Source of the DNA: JBDTSW01 sp963807385
GTDB lineage: Bacteria > Actinomycetota > Thermoleophilia > Solirubrobacterales > 70-9
Assembly (NCBI GenBank): GCA_963807385.1
Contig: CAWEBQ010000002.1
Coordinates: 1,240,001-1,304,000, forward strand
Length of the DNA stretch: 64,000 nucleotides
Direction of reading: 5' to 3'
Shown: positions 49,540 to 58,593 of the stretch, piece by piece
Position numbering within the stretch: position 1 is the first letter of the stretch
Layout of the letters: each line of letters starts with the position of its first letter
Position numbers and translations under genes: made by a program
Notes under the pieces: generated by a model
What the model saw: only the letters and a program-made list of their open reading frames with translations
What the model was told of the DNA's origin: nothing
Database searches by the model: none

Positions 49540-50970
49540 CTATTCCTCCTCCCCGCTCCTCGCGTCCCCTTCGAGCGGTGGGAGGTCCGGCGAGCGCAGC
49601 CGAAGCGCGCAGGCGGCCCCGCTCCCCTCCAGGCACATCCGCTCGAGGGCGCGCGCCAGCAGCTCCTCGAGACGAGACGGCTCGCCGCCGCTGCTGCGGG
49701 CCGCGCGCGGGGCCATCCCGAAGTTCTCCGGCTTCGGCTCCTCGATCTCGAGCACGTCGACCTGGCCGTATGTGCCGCCGTTGTCGTTGACCGAGAGCGC
49801 GCCACTTTGGACGTCGGCGAGCTGGGCAAAGCCGGCCTTGTACTTGTTCAGTCGCCTCGCCAGCGCGGTGAGGTCGGCTGCGATCGGCACGTTGGCCGCC
49901 AGCCGCTGCTTGATGCCGAGCGTTCCCTCAACCAGCAGGTCGAGCGGGTGGCTGCCGTCGCGGATCAGCCCCTTGAAGGTCTCCGACAGGGCCTCCGTCC
50001 TCGGGATCAGCTCCCGCGTGGCGGCAAAGCCCGATGCGAGCAGTGGGGCCGTGGGCGTGAGCTGATCGAGGGCCGGCTCCAGCGGCACCGTGAGCCGGTT
50101 GACCGCGCGGAGTGCGCCCTCCGCCGCCACAAGGGTCGGCCCGAGCCTGCGGGTCAGCTCGGCCATCTCGGCCTCGTGAGCCGCGGTGACCTGGAGCGTC
50201 CGGGCGCCCGTGTCGAGCGCCTCCGCGAGCTGCACCTGCCGGTCGCCGAGCGTCTGTGCGACGACCTCGAGGCTCCCCACGAGCCGCGTGAGCAGCGCTC
50301 GGCGCGTGCGCAACGCCCTCGTAACCGGGACCGCCGTCTCGCTCAGGGTGCCCAGTTCCTGGAGGCCTTTCCGGAGCTCGTTCTCCCGGCCGACCAGGGC
50401 ACGCTGGGCCTCGGTGATGACGATCTGCGCGTAGGCGCGCGTGTCGGCGTCCAGAACGGAGGTGAGATCGTCGATCGGAATGAATGTGTCGCTGTTGGCG
50501 GCCTCGATCCGACCGCCGTCCTCGAGGCTCCCGGCCCCCGGGCTGCCCGGGTCCACGTTCACGACCAGGTTCTGGATTGCGCTGCCCGGGCGGATGGTGG
50601 CGCTCGCGTCCTTGAAGACCTTCCCCCGGACCTCGGCGTCCAGGGTGAGCGTCGCGACCGCCCGGCCGTTCTCGTAGGTGACCTCGGTGACCCGCCCGAA
50701 CGGGGTCCCGGCGACGGCCGCGCCGGGTTCGTCGACCCGGTCGAGCCCGCGCGCGTCCGGGAACACGACCTCGACCTCGTAGGCCGCCGGCGACCAGGGG
50801 AGCGGGAGCGACTTCTTGGTCATCGTGTAGCCGACGAAGATCAGCGCCGCCAGGCCGGCGGTGACGATCGTGAACCGCCCGAGGGGCACGCGCCCGGCCG
50901 TCCGGCTCGGGTTGATGAAACCCCAGAGGAAGCGCGCTATCCGGCCGGGGATGGCGAGCAACGCCCTCAC
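49540..50970 (-). CDS. mceE: Mce family protein, fifth of the operon (MceE position)
   Basis: A 476-residue Mce protein starting at GTG 50970 with a GTGA overlap. The anchor is FTIVTAGLAALIFVGYTMTK, and the MlaD-like domain (about 62-150) has YEVEVVFPDARGLDRVDEPG, AGTPFGRVTEVTYENGRAV and GSAIQNLVVNVDPGSP. The long helical part (180-400) includes LDADTRAYAQIVITEAQRAL and VPVTRALRTRRALLTRLVGS. In mycobacteria the MceE protein is a lipoprotein; no lipobox Cys is seen here. The C-terminal extension after about residue 400 is disordered and acidic (ends in GEEE). Confidence 0.88.
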   Translation of the reverse strand: MRALLAIPGRIARFLWGFINPSRTAGRVPLGRFTIVTAGLAALIFVGYTMTKKSLPLPWSPAAYEVEVVFPDARGLDRVDEPGAAVAGTPFGRVTEVTYENGRAVATLTLDAEVRGKVFKDASATIRPGSAIQNLVVNVDPGSPGAGSLEDGGRIEAANSDTFIPIDDLTSVLDADTRAYAQIVITEAQRALVGRENELRKGLQELGTLSETAVPVTRALRTRRALLTRLVGSLEVVAQTLGDRQVQLAEALDTGARTLQVTAAHEAEMAELTRRLGPTLVAAEGALRAVNRLTVPLEPALDQLTPTAPLLASGFAATRELIPRTEALSETFKGLIRDGSHPLDLLVEGTLGIKQRLAANVPIAADLTALARRLNKYKAGFAQLADVQSGALSVNDNGGTYGQVDVLEIEEPKPENFGMAPRAARSSGGEPSRLEELLARALERMCLEGSGAACALRLRSPDLPPLEGDARSGEEE

Positions 50971-52256
50971 CTGACCGCCTCCCGCGCCCGCCGCGGAAGC
51001 GGGAGCCCGCCGGTGAAGAAGTCCTGGTCGAGGTAGGCGCCGAGGCGGAGCACGTGACCCTCGCCCAGCGGTCCCTGTGCCTCCGTCTGGTACGGGCGCA
51101 GCGCCGCGTTCAGGGCGGTGAAGGCCGAGTCGAGCTGGAGGTAGGCCGGCAGGCCCAGGCGGCTGTCGGCGTTCAGGAAGGGCAGGACCTTCTTGTCAAG
51201 CAGGCGGGCACCCGGCGCGATCTCCTCGATGAGACGGAGGAACTCCGGCCCCGCGGCGGAGGTCCGGCGCAGCACCGTCCGCAGGTCGCGGATCAGCGGT
51301 GGCGCCACCTCCAGCACGGGGGTGGTGGCGCGGAGGACCGGCTGGATCTCCACGAGGAGGGGCAACAGTTCGTCGAGTGCCGGCTGGAGGTCGACCGCGA
51401 GGGTGTCGAGGCGGTCGATTACCCGGATCAGCCGGGCCCCGCCCCGGTCGAGCTCGCGCAGGACGCCGGGCAGGGCGGCGAAGGCGGCGTCGAGCGCCCG
51501 CCCGCCGTCGACGTTCAGCGCGCCGAACGTCGCGCGGGCGCGCTGGGCGATCGGCAGCAGATCCGACTCCCGGGACGCGACCGCACGGGTCGTCTCGGCG
51601 AGGCCCTCGATGGCTCCGGCCAACTCGTCGCCCTGGGGGCCGCGCAGCGCCCGCATGACGGGACCGGTGTTGGCGGTCAGCTCGGGCGCGGCCCTGAGCG
51701 TTCGCTGCAACCCGTCGATCGCCTCCGGCCTGAGCGTCCTCGCCCCCGTGTGAGCAAGGTCCTGGAGCGCATCGCGGGTCGGCTCGTGGAGCACGCGCAG
51801 CGCCTCGTCGAGCGAGACGTACACGTCGGTGTTGGTGCGGGGGATCGAGCCGCCGTCCTCGAGCGTCGGCGCGCTGGGGCTGCCCGGGTGAAGGTCGATG
51901 AATGCGGATCCCTCGAAGAGGGTGTGGGGTCGTAGCTCGGCTCGCGCGTCCTCGCCAACCCGGAGGTCACTCTCGACGACCAGCTCGACGCTCACGTCGT
52001 CGCCCACGCGCGTCACCTCCCCGATGTGGCCGACGTTCGTCCCCGCGACCCGGATGTCCTTGTCGACACGACCGATGCCCTGGGCACTGTCGAACTCCGC
52101 GTGGAAGGTCCGGGAATCGCTGAACGGCTGCGGGCGGGTGACGGCGACGATGATGAACACGAACCCGCCGGCCAGGACCAGGATGCCGAGCAGCCGCTTC
52201 GCGGCGACGCTCCCGGACCGGGGCACGCGGCGCGATCTGCGACCCGCGCCTAGCAC
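50967..52256 (-). CDS. mceD: Mce family protein, fourth of the operon (MceD position)
   Basis: A 429-residue Mce protein starting at GTG 52256 with a 7-base overlap. A basic start (RRSRRVPRSG) precedes the anchor LLGILVLAGGFVFIIVAVTR. The MlaD-like domain shows FHAEFDSAQGIGRVDKDIRV, AGTNVGHIGEVTRVGDDVSV and LFEGSAFIDLHPGSPSAPTL. The helical domain contains ARTLRPEAIDGLQRTLRAAP and DRLDTLAVDLQPALDELLPL. It ends FTGGLPLPRRAREAVR with no lipobox or unusual tail. It belongs to the tightly coupled six-gene mce set. Confidence 0.9.
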   Translation of the reverse strand: MLGAGRRSRRVPRSGSVAAKRLLGILVLAGGFVFIIVAVTRPQPFSDSRTFHAEFDSAQGIGRVDKDIRVAGTNVGHIGEVTRVGDDVSVELVVESDLRVGEDARAELRPHTLFEGSAFIDLHPGSPSAPTLEDGGSIPRTNTDVYVSLDEALRVLHEPTRDALQDLAHTGARTLRPEAIDGLQRTLRAAPELTANTGPVMRALRGPQGDELAGAIEGLAETTRAVASRESDLLPIAQRARATFGALNVDGGRALDAAFAALPGVLRELDRGGARLIRVIDRLDTLAVDLQPALDELLPLLVEIQPVLRATTPVLEVAPPLIRDLRTVLRRTSAAGPEFLRLIEEIAPGARLLDKKVLPFLNADSRLGLPAYLQLDSAFTALNAALRPYQTEAQGPLGEGHVLRLGAYLDQDFFTGGLPLPRRAREAVR

Positions 52257-53527
52257 GACTGGGAGTGGGTCCGGGCCTCGCCAGGATCCGGGTAGGGCTC
52301 GCGGGGCGTATGGCAGGTGAGGATGGGGACGAAGCGCAGGGCCGAGGTGTCAGGCGCGGTGCCGCCGGGATAGCGCGTGGTGGTCGCGGAGATGACCCCC
52401 TCGCTGGCCGCCCGGATGTCGTCCCTGTATGGCGCCACCCGATCCACGAGCTGCTCGAGCACCTCGAGCAGCGGCTCGATCGAGGCGACCGTGGGCCGCA
52501 GGTCGCGCAGCACGGGCGCCGCCGCCCGCAGCACTGGGTTCATCACGGAGGTGAGACGAGCCGTCTGGATGCGGAAGACGTCGCCCATCGCGAGCACCGA
52601 GACGACGTCGGGGAGCGCTCGCTGGAGGTCGGCGACGGCCGGCTCGAGGATCCGGGAGAGCTCGGTCACCTCGGCGAGGAGGCGGCGCGCCTCGGGGGCC
52701 GTCGCGATCAGCTCGTCCTCCACCGGCCGGAGCAGGTCGATGGCCTCGCCCAGCGGCCCCGCCTGGCTGGCGAGCGCACCGACCACCGCATCCCCCGACG
52801 CCACAAGCCGGGCGACATCGCCCTGCGCGAAGCCCTGCGCGGCGTCGGTCGCTGCGCCGGCGCCTCGCAGGGCTCGGCGGATCGCCCCGGGCGTCGAGGT
52901 CGCAGCCTCCAGCTGATCGCGCAGGTCCTCTGTGGCCGGGGCGAGGTCCTTGAGCGCGACGTTCAGCTCCGTGCCGCGCGAGGCGACGCCCAGCCCGGCG
53001 TTGTAGGTGGCCTTCGAAAGCGCCTCCCGCACCCGCTTGTCGAAGAGCTCCACGACCTCCAGCAGGTCCACGCCGGAGCCGCTGCGCGTCACTGGGATCG
53101 TTCCGCCCTCGGGCATTGGGTCCGAGAGATCGCCCGGGTAGATCTCGAGGTAGGTGAGGTAGACCAGCGATTTCACGCGGACGTTGGTGGAGGCGTCCTG
53201 GCCGACCGGCGCGTAGCCGGGCTCCAGCTCCATCTCGACGAGGACGTCGCCCTCGTGGGGCTCGACCTCGGTGATCAGTCCGGCGAGGCGCCCGGCGATC
53301 CTCACCGCGTCGCCGTCCTTGAGGATCGGCGAGCTCGCGGGGACGACAGCCTTGAGCAGATATCGGTCCTGGAAGGGGACCCCGTTCACCGAGATCCAGG
53401 CGACGTAGCCCAGGATCCCGCCGACGATCGCGACCAAAATGCCGAGCAGCGTCGTGTGGCGCTCAAGCCTGCGGGCGCCGCCGGAGACGACGCGCTGGAT
53501 CCTGCCGGGTGCCTTCAGCTCGCTCAC
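52250..53527 (-). CDS. mceC: Mce family protein, third of the operon (MceC position)
   Basis: A 425-residue Mce protein starting at GTG 53527 (GTGA overlap). The membrane anchor is TLLGILVAIVGGILGYVAWI. The MlaD-like domain has YLLKAVVPASSPILKDGDAV, RIAGRLAGLITEVEPHEGDV and VRVKSLVYLTYLEIYPGDLS. The helical domain runs from SGVDLLEVVELFDKRVREAL through RTARLTSVMNPVLRAAAPVL-like segments to VISATTTRYPGG. The C-terminus FVPILTCHTPREPYPDPGEA ends HSQSC with two cysteines, as in some other members of this operon. Confidence 0.9.
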   Translation of the reverse strand: MSELKAPGRIQRVVSGGARRLERHTTLLGILVAIVGGILGYVAWISVNGVPFQDRYLLKAVVPASSPILKDGDAVRIAGRLAGLITEVEPHEGDVLVEMELEPGYAPVGQDASTNVRVKSLVYLTYLEIYPGDLSDPMPEGGTIPVTRSGSGVDLLEVVELFDKRVREALSKATYNAGLGVASRGTELNVALKDLAPATEDLRDQLEAATSTPGAIRRALRGAGAATDAAQGFAQGDVARLVASGDAVVGALASQAGPLGEAIDLLRPVEDELIATAPEARRLLAEVTELSRILEPAVADLQRALPDVVSVLAMGDVFRIQTARLTSVMNPVLRAAAPVLRDLRPTVASIEPLLEVLEQLVDRVAPYRDDIRAASEGVISATTTRYPGGTAPDTSALRFVPILTCHTPREPYPDPGEARTHSQSC

Positions 53528-55056
53528 GGGCCCAGGAGAAAGTCGAGGAGGTCGGTGACCGAGTTGTTGCTCCCGCCGCGCCCGCCGCCCCTGTTGCCAC
53601 GGGGCTTCAGCAGGTCGTTGAGGCCGCCGCCCGTGCGATCCAGCAGGTCGCGAAGATCGTCAAGGGGCCGGCCCGGCACCAGTCCCCCGCCGGGCCCAAG
53701 GGGGGCGTCGGGGTCAACCTGCGGCGAGGAGCCGGTGCCGCCGCCCCTGGCCTCGGCGCCACCTCCGCCGCCACCGCTGATCCGGGCCGAGGCACGGCGT
53801 GGGTTCAGGACGTCGAGCAGGCATCCGGGCTCGATCGGCACCCCGAACGCCTCGCAGCTTGGCACCACCACCGCGCGCAGGAAGCGGCGCTCCGGATCAT
53901 TCCCCTCGTACCCCTGCACGTTGCCCGGATCCACGGCGACGGACGCGAGGCCGACGTCGTCGAGGCGCGAGGGGCCCTCGCCGTAGGAGTCGGCCCCGAA
54001 CAGCGCCTTCATCAGCTTCGGCTCGCCGAGCAGCGTGTCGAGCAGCGTGCCGACCCCGGCCGCGAGGTCGAACGGGGCGGTGAGCACGCGCTTGGGCGCC
54101 ACCTCGAGCGTCGGCTCGGCGATTCGCATCAGGCGCCCGGTCAGCTCGAGGGTCGGGCCGATGTCGTCGAGCGCGGCCGCCACGTCCTCGGCGAACGGGC
54201 CCAGCAGCTTTGCCGTGAGGGCGAGGTCGGGCGCCGCCGAGGCCAGCCGTTCGGCGAGCGGCCGCGCGGCGATCGCGCTGCGGCGAAGCTCGGCGAGGAG
54301 CGGGCGAGCCTCTGCCGCTGCCCGCGGCGCCCGCGCCAGCGCGGCGTCGAGGCCCGCCGAATGGTCCGCCGTCGTCCTGAGCGTGATCGCCAGCGAGTCC
54401 ACCAGGCCGCCCAGCTCGCGAGAGCGGCTGGCCGCCTGGCCCGTGACCGACTCGGCGTCCACGACGAGCTCGCGCAGCACCTCGTTTTGGGAGCGCACCT
54501 CCGCCAGGGCCTGGTTGGCCGCCTCGAGGCCGGGGCGCAGGGCGAGGGCGGCGCGATTCACGTCGTCCCCGCGACGCTCGAGCGCCTTGCCGACCTCCAC
54601 CAGCAGCAGCTGGAAGCCCTCGCGAACGTCGGCGTCGAAGGAGTTGAGGAGGTCGTCGAAGCGCGGCGCGATCAGCGTCCGCGAGGTCGGGATCACCTCA
54701 TCGCCCAGCGGCTCCTCCGAGGCCCCCAGCTCGAGCGAGACGTAGGAGTCGCCCGTGATGTCCTGCTGGCGGATCGCTGCCGTGGCGTCCTTCCCCGGGG
54801 GGGCGGTGCCCTCGTGCAGCCGCATCGTGACCAGCGCGGTCCCGTCGTCGGTCAGCTCAACGTCGCCGACCGATCCGGCGACGGCCCCGTAGACGCGGAC
54901 GTGCATCCCGGGCAGAAGCGGGAACGTGTCCTCGAACTCCGCCCGGACCTGCGTCTGCGACGCCCCCCCGCCGGAGGTCACGTAGAGCACCGCCACGGAG
55001 GCGAAGAGGAGGAAAGCGCTCGTGATGGCGGTGAGCCGCGCCATCAGGTCGGTCAC
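53524..55056 (-). CDS. mceB: Mce family protein, second of the operon (MceB position), Gly-rich tail
   Basis: A 510-residue Mce protein starting at GTG 55056 (GTGA overlap). The anchor is LTAITSAFLLFASVAVLYVT. The MlaD-like domain includes VRAEFEDTFPLLPGMHVRVY, GAVAGSVGDVELTDDGTALV and DITGDSYVSLELG. The helical region (about 130-370) is followed by FLRAVVVPSCEAFGVPIEPG and a Gly/Arg/Asn-rich tail (about 430-500: ISGGGGGGAEARGGGTGSSP, NRGGGRGGSNN), capped by a short hydrophobic helix (VTDLLDFLLGP). The tail is unusual for the family and may contact the cell wall or another subunit. Confidence 0.88.
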   Translation of the reverse strand: MTDLMARLTAITSAFLLFASVAVLYVTSGGGASQTQVRAEFEDTFPLLPGMHVRVYGAVAGSVGDVELTDDGTALVTMRLHEGTAPPGKDATAAIRQQDITGDSYVSLELGASEEPLGDEVIPTSRTLIAPRFDDLLNSFDADVREGFQLLLVEVGKALERRGDDVNRAALALRPGLEAANQALAEVRSQNEVLRELVVDAESVTGQAASRSRELGGLVDSLAITLRTTADHSAGLDAALARAPRAAAEARPLLAELRRSAIAARPLAERLASAAPDLALTAKLLGPFAEDVAAALDDIGPTLELTGRLMRIAEPTLEVAPKRVLTAPFDLAAGVGTLLDTLLGEPKLMKALFGADSYGEGPSRLDDVGLASVAVDPGNVQGYEGNDPERRFLRAVVVPSCEAFGVPIEPGCLLDVLNPRRASARISGGGGGGAEARGGGTGSSPQVDPDAPLGPGGGLVPGRPLDDLRDLLDRTGGGLNDLLKPRGNRGGGRGGSNNSVTDLLDFLLGP

Positions 55057-56381
55057 GGGCCCTCCTCCTCAGGCGAGATGAAATCGCGCGGATCCTGCCC
55101 GCCGCCGATGAAGCTGTCGATGTAGTCCTCCCAGGGCTCCCCCTCCGCCGTCCCCGGGGTTCGGTCGAATGGGCGCTGCACCGACCCGGCGGCGTCCTCC
55201 GAGGGGCCGATCAGGTTCGGGTGCCGCGGGCCCTGGATGTTGATCGCTGTCGCCCTGATCAGGTTCCCGTTGGCGTCGTAGTTGGACGTGGCGTCGCCGG
55301 CGAGCACGAAGAAGTTGAGGATCTCCGGGATCCGGGCGCGCAGGTGATCGAGGAACGGGTTGAGGCCGTCGGCAATCGGCTCCAGCCGCTTGACCACAGG
55401 GGGCGCGGCCCTGATGACCGGCCTGAGCAGCTCGAGTTGCGCAGGCGCCTCCCGGACCAGCGCGGCCGCCTCGTCGAGCACGACCCGCAGGGCGGCCAGC
55501 GCCGGCGTCAGCGCCCGGCCCGTCGGCACCAGCTCGTCGACGACCGGGCGCGATTTGACGAGCAGGTCGCGGATGTTGGGGGTGGCCTCTCGCAACCGCT
55601 CCACCGCCCCGCGCGCCGCGCCGAGGCCCGGGCCGAAGAGGGCCGCCGTCTCGCTCAGCTCGGCCTGGCGCGCCGCGGCCACGTCGAGCGTCGCCGCGAC
55701 CTGCTCGGCGGCCGTTCCGAGGTCGCTCGGGCTCTGCGCGAGCGCCCCGAACACGCTCGATGTCGAGCTGACCAGGGTCTGCAGCGCCTCCTCGTCGGCG
55801 CCCACGAGCGCGAGGACGTTCGCGGTCTCGCCCAGCGCCCGCGAGCTGTGGCGCAGCGCATGATCCACGTCCGGGCCGCGGCCCTTGGTCGCCCGGTCCA
55901 GCCCGGAGAGGATCTCGCCCAGCTCCTCGCGGGTCTTCGGGGTGAGGGTCGAGACCGCGAGGTCGAGGTCGACCGGCTGGTCGGTCTGACCCGGTCCGAG
56001 GGTGGCGCCGTCCTCCAGCTCGCCATCGCCGTCGCCCTGACGGAGGTCCACGTAGCGGTTGATCGCCCCGACGTTCGAGGCCACCTTGAGGTCCGCGAAC
56101 GCCCCCTGCCTGAGCCGGAAATCGCTGTCCACGCTCATCGTCACGACCGGCAGGTCGTCATCGCCGATCGTGATGTTCTCGACGGTGCCGACGTTCACCG
56201 ATCCGGCCTTCACCTCACCGCCCTCGATCAGGCCGCGGACGTCGTCGAAGACGGCGTTGACCTCATAGGTATCGCCGTCGCTGGTGAGCACCAGCGTGAG
56301 GACCATCGTCGCGACCGCGATCGCCGCCACCGCGGTAACCCGCGCGACGAGGGGGCCGATGTCGCCGAACCTGTCGCTCAT
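55053..56381 (-). CDS. mceA: Mce family protein, first of the operon (MceA position)
   Basis: A 442-residue Mce protein, first after the YrbE genes (4-base gap). The membrane anchor is RVTAVAAIAVATMVLTLVLT. The MlaD-like domain (about 35-125) shows YEVNAVFDDVRGLIEGGEVK, AGSVNVGTVENITIGDDDLP and VGAINRYVDLRQGDGDGELE. The long helical part carries LTPKTREELGEILSGLDRAT and AAEQVAATLDVAAARQAELS. The C-terminal FVLAGDATSNYDANGNLIRA and IQGPRHPNLIGPS are typical of MceA-like ends. The six Mce proteins would form the periplasmic/outer tube above the YrbE permease. Confidence 0.9.
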   Translation of the reverse strand: MSDRFGDIGPLVARVTAVAAIAVATMVLTLVLTSDGDTYEVNAVFDDVRGLIEGGEVKAGSVNVGTVENITIGDDDLPVVTMSVDSDFRLRQGAFADLKVASNVGAINRYVDLRQGDGDGELEDGATLGPGQTDQPVDLDLAVSTLTPKTREELGEILSGLDRATKGRGPDVDHALRHSSRALGETANVLALVGADEEALQTLVSSTSSVFGALAQSPSDLGTAAEQVAATLDVAAARQAELSETAALFGPGLGAARGAVERLREATPNIRDLLVKSRPVVDELVPTGRALTPALAALRVVLDEAAALVREAPAQLELLRPVIRAAPPVVKRLEPIADGLNPFLDHLRARIPEILNFFVLAGDATSNYDANGNLIRATAINIQGPRHPNLIGPSEDAAGSVQRPFDRTPGTAEGEPWEDYIDSFIGGGQDPRDFISPEEEGP

Positions 56382-56385
56382 GCCA

Positions 56386-57234
56386 CTACGCGACCGGGAG
56401 GTTCGGGTTGAACCCCCAGAAGATGAACGTGAGCATCATGTTGAGGATCGTCACGACCATCAGGTTCACGGCCATGGATCTCGCCGTCGCCACCCCGACC
56501 TCAACCGGACCCCCCGTCACGCGGTAGCCGTAGTACAGCGCCGTGAGGATCACGGCAAACGAGATCACCATCCCCTTGATCACCGAGTAGAGGAGGTCGA
56601 CGGGGTCGATCACCGTGTAGAAGGCGAACTCCCAGGTCCCCTGCGAGACGTCCCCGAAGCGCAGGAACGAGGCCATCCACGATGCAGCCTGCCCGCCGGC
56701 GAGACCGACCAGGTACACGATCGGGAGCATGAACAGGACGGCCAGCATCCGCGTCGAGATCAGGTAGGTCATCGAGGGGATGCCCATGACGTCCATCGCA
56801 TCCACCTCCTCGCTCACCCGCATCGCCCCCAGCGTCGCGACGATGCCGCCCCCGATCTTGGCCGCCACGATGAAGCCGAAGATGAACGGCACTACCTCGC
56901 GGGTCGTGCAGAAGGCGCTGAAGATCGGGCCCGCGATACCGGTGCCGAGGGCCCGGGCCACCGCCGAGCCCTCGATCCCGCAGGTCGCCCCGGCGAGGAA
57001 GCACATCCACAGGATCACGAGCAGGCTCCCGGAGGCGATCAGCGCGGTCTGCCGCAGGACCTCGCCGCCGTAGGGGCCGAGCTTGCGCATGCCGCCGACG
57101 CCGCGGAGCACGAAGGTGGAGTACTCGCCCGTCGCGTCGACGACCGGGAGCGGGCGCGAGGGCTTCCGCGAGTTGCTGGCGCGCTCCTCCGCGCGTCGCC
57201 GCTCCTCCGCCCTTCTCTGACGCAGGTCAGCCAC
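56386..57234 (-). CDS. yrbEB: YrbEB permease (MlaE family)
   Basis: A 282-residue permease. After a charged start (RQRRAEERRRAEERASNSRK) come five to six membrane helices with the family landmarks TTREVVPFIFGFIVAAKIGG, GAMRVSEEVDAMDVMGIPSM, and STRMLAVLFMLPIVYLVGLA. The DAMDVMGI motif contacts the ATPase in MlaE homologues. It overlaps the upstream permease gene by 8 bases (GTG start at 57234). No ATPase (MceG/MlaF) gene is in the window; in actinobacteria it is often encoded elsewhere. It is the second transmembrane part of the mce importer. Confidence 0.92.
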   Translation of the reverse strand: MADLRQRRAEERRRAEERASNSRKPSRPLPVVDATGEYSTFVLRGVGGMRKLGPYGGEVLRQTALIASGSLLVILWMCFLAGATCGIEGSAVARALGTGIAGPIFSAFCTTREVVPFIFGFIVAAKIGGGIVATLGAMRVSEEVDAMDVMGIPSMTYLISTRMLAVLFMLPIVYLVGLAGGQAASWMASFLRFGDVSQGTWEFAFYTVIDPVDLLYSVIKGMVISFAVILTALYYGYRVTGGPVEVGVATARSMAVNLMVVTILNMMLTFIFWGFNPNLPVA

Positions 57235-58084
57235 CCAGGTTCACCTCGGGGAAGAGGGCCAGGAAGATCGACGTGTAGACCACGCTGATCATGAAGATGG
57301 CCACGAGGCAGGCCACCACCGATTCGTTCACGGCCCGGCCAACGCCCTCGGTTCCGCCCCCGACCTGCAGGCCCTTGAACGAGGCGATGACGCCGATGAT
57401 CGTGCCGAAGACGATCACCTTGATCACGCTGGACCAAAGGTCGATGTAGTTGGTCAGCAGCAGCAGCTGGTCCCAGAACGCCGCCGACGTCGCTCCGTAG
57501 AGCGCTGTGGTGGCGACGAATGCGCCCATCACGCCCGCCCAGAACGTGAGCAGGTTGAGCACGGGCATCATCAGCGCGAGAGCGACGATCCGTGGCAGCA
57601 CAAGGTTGCGGATCGGGTTGATCCCCAGTACCTCGAGCGCCTCCAGCTCCTGGCGGATCTTGCGGGCGCCAAGCTCGGCGGTGATCGTGGCCCCGATCGT
57701 GCCGGCAACGATCGCGGTCGTCAGCGCCGGGCCGAGCTCGCGCAGGAACGCGACCGGAGCCACCGCCGAGATGCGATCGATCGCCCCGAACGCGGATGCC
57801 AGCGATCCGCCCTGGATTCCGATAGTCGAGAACCCGATCACGAAGGCGACTACGGTCGCCGGGCCGAGCGTCACCCGCAGCGAGAAGACGTACTGGCGGA
57901 TCAGCTCGCCGCGCCAGCTCAGGCCCGGGCTGACCAGCTCGACCAGCGCCCGCAGCGCCAGCGACGCCATCCCGCCCATGTTCTCGATCCATAGGCGTGG
58001 CGGCACGCTCTTGTCGGTGACGGTCGCCTTGGCGCCGCTGCGAAGCGCCGCCGCCGTGGACAGGCGTGAGCGCCCAGCCTCCAC
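57227..58084 (-). CDS. yrbEA: YrbEA permease (MlaE family), first gene of the mce operon
   Basis: A 285-residue permease from GTG 58084. The MlaE hallmarks are FLRELGPALTTAIVAGTIGA, TAELGARKIRQELEALEVLG and INPIRNLVLPRIVALALMMP, the EALEVLGI segment being the ATPase contact. The N-terminal 30 residues are hydrophilic. The last helix reads FMISVVYTSIFLALFPEVNL. It leads the eight-gene mce operon (two YrbE plus six Mce), with overlaps at nearly every junction. An inverted repeat at 58133-58148, between this gene and the upstream SCP2 gene, is the likely operator. Confidence 0.92.
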   Translation of the reverse strand: MEAGRSRLSTAAALRSGAKATVTDKSVPPRLWIENMGGMASLALRALVELVSPGLSWRGELIRQYVFSLRVTLGPATVVAFVIGFSTIGIQGGSLASAFGAIDRISAVAPVAFLRELGPALTTAIVAGTIGATITAELGARKIRQELEALEVLGINPIRNLVLPRIVALALMMPVLNLLTFWAGVMGAFVATTALYGATSAAFWDQLLLLTNYIDLWSSVIKVIVFGTIIGVIASFKGLQVGGGTEGVGRAVNESVVACLVAIFMISVVYTSIFLALFPEVNLGG

Positions 58085-58132
58085 TACTCGCTTCCCTCCC
58101 CCGGGAGCCGCGTACTCACGCCCGGAACACTA

Positions 58133-58148
58133 GGTACGAAGGCGTACC
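58133..58148. promoter_or_regulatory. Perfect inverted repeat GGTACG-N4-CGTACC before the mce operon
   Basis: Arms GGTACG (58133-58138) and CGTACC (58143-58148) with centre AAGG, located 48 bases upstream of the first YrbE start, in the only sizeable gap (75 bases) between the SCP2 gene and mce. The half-site is the same as in the MpaB/TetR promoter (46029-46058). A TAGTGT hexamer at 58127-58132 could be a -10 element. Confidence 0.65.
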
Positions 58149-58159
58149 CTTGCGCCGGT

Positions 58160-58585
58160 TCAACGCGGCCTTCGAAAGAAGCGCGGGATGCGGCTCGCCC
58201 ACAGCAGATCGCCGCGGATCCCCAGCCTGCGCGTCAGCCACAGGCGGCGCGGATCGGCGATGCCGGCGCTGAGGTGGAGGAAGTCGAGCGGGCCGATGGT
58301 GAAGGTCACCCGCGGCTTGACGGCGAGGTCGCGGCCGGCCTCGCAGCGACCCCCCGAGAGCACCACGAACCAGCGGTCGTAGCCGCCAAGGCCCTGGCCG
58401 CCGGAGATCCGCCACTGGATCGCGCCGCGTTCGCGACGGCCCGCGTCGGTGAGCTGATCCCCGAAGCGGGCGAAGACCTGGCCCAGGAGGGCGTCGCGGT
58501 TGACGCGCAGCCCCTCCGCGATCTGCTCGGGCGGCATCGAGCGCAGCATCTGCGCCAGCGCCGCCGTATCGAAGCCGTCGCTCAA
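58160..58585 (-). CDS. SCP2 sterol-binding domain protein
   Basis: A 141-residue protein of the SCP-2 lipid-binding fold. Motifs are GAIQWRISGGQGLGGYDRWF, EAGRDLAVKPRVTFTIGPLD and FLHLSAGIADPRRLW, the usual strand with a V-T-F/V-G pattern. The annotated start is the TTG at 58585, weak evidence; an internal start cannot be excluded. The C-terminal RRPR tail is basic. SCP2 domains bind fatty acyl-CoAs or sterols and may carry them to or from enzymes. It is the last gene of the operon that ends just before the mce operator, and the second SCP2 gene of this locus. Confidence 0.82.
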   Translation of the reverse strand: MSDGFDTAALAQMLRSMPPEQIAEGLRVNRDALLGQVFARFGDQLTDAGRRERGAIQWRISGGQGLGGYDRWFVVLSGGRCEAGRDLAVKPRVTFTIGPLDFLHLSAGIADPRRLWLTRRLGIRGDLLWASRIPRFFRRPR

Positions 58586-58593
58586 GGAGCGGC

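Noticed and set aside
48310..51036. Open + strand frame of about 900 residues opposite the mce genes
   Set aside because: It is antisense to three well-conserved Mce proteins and is Arg/Gly/Leu-rich without motifs; an artefact of GC-rich coding.
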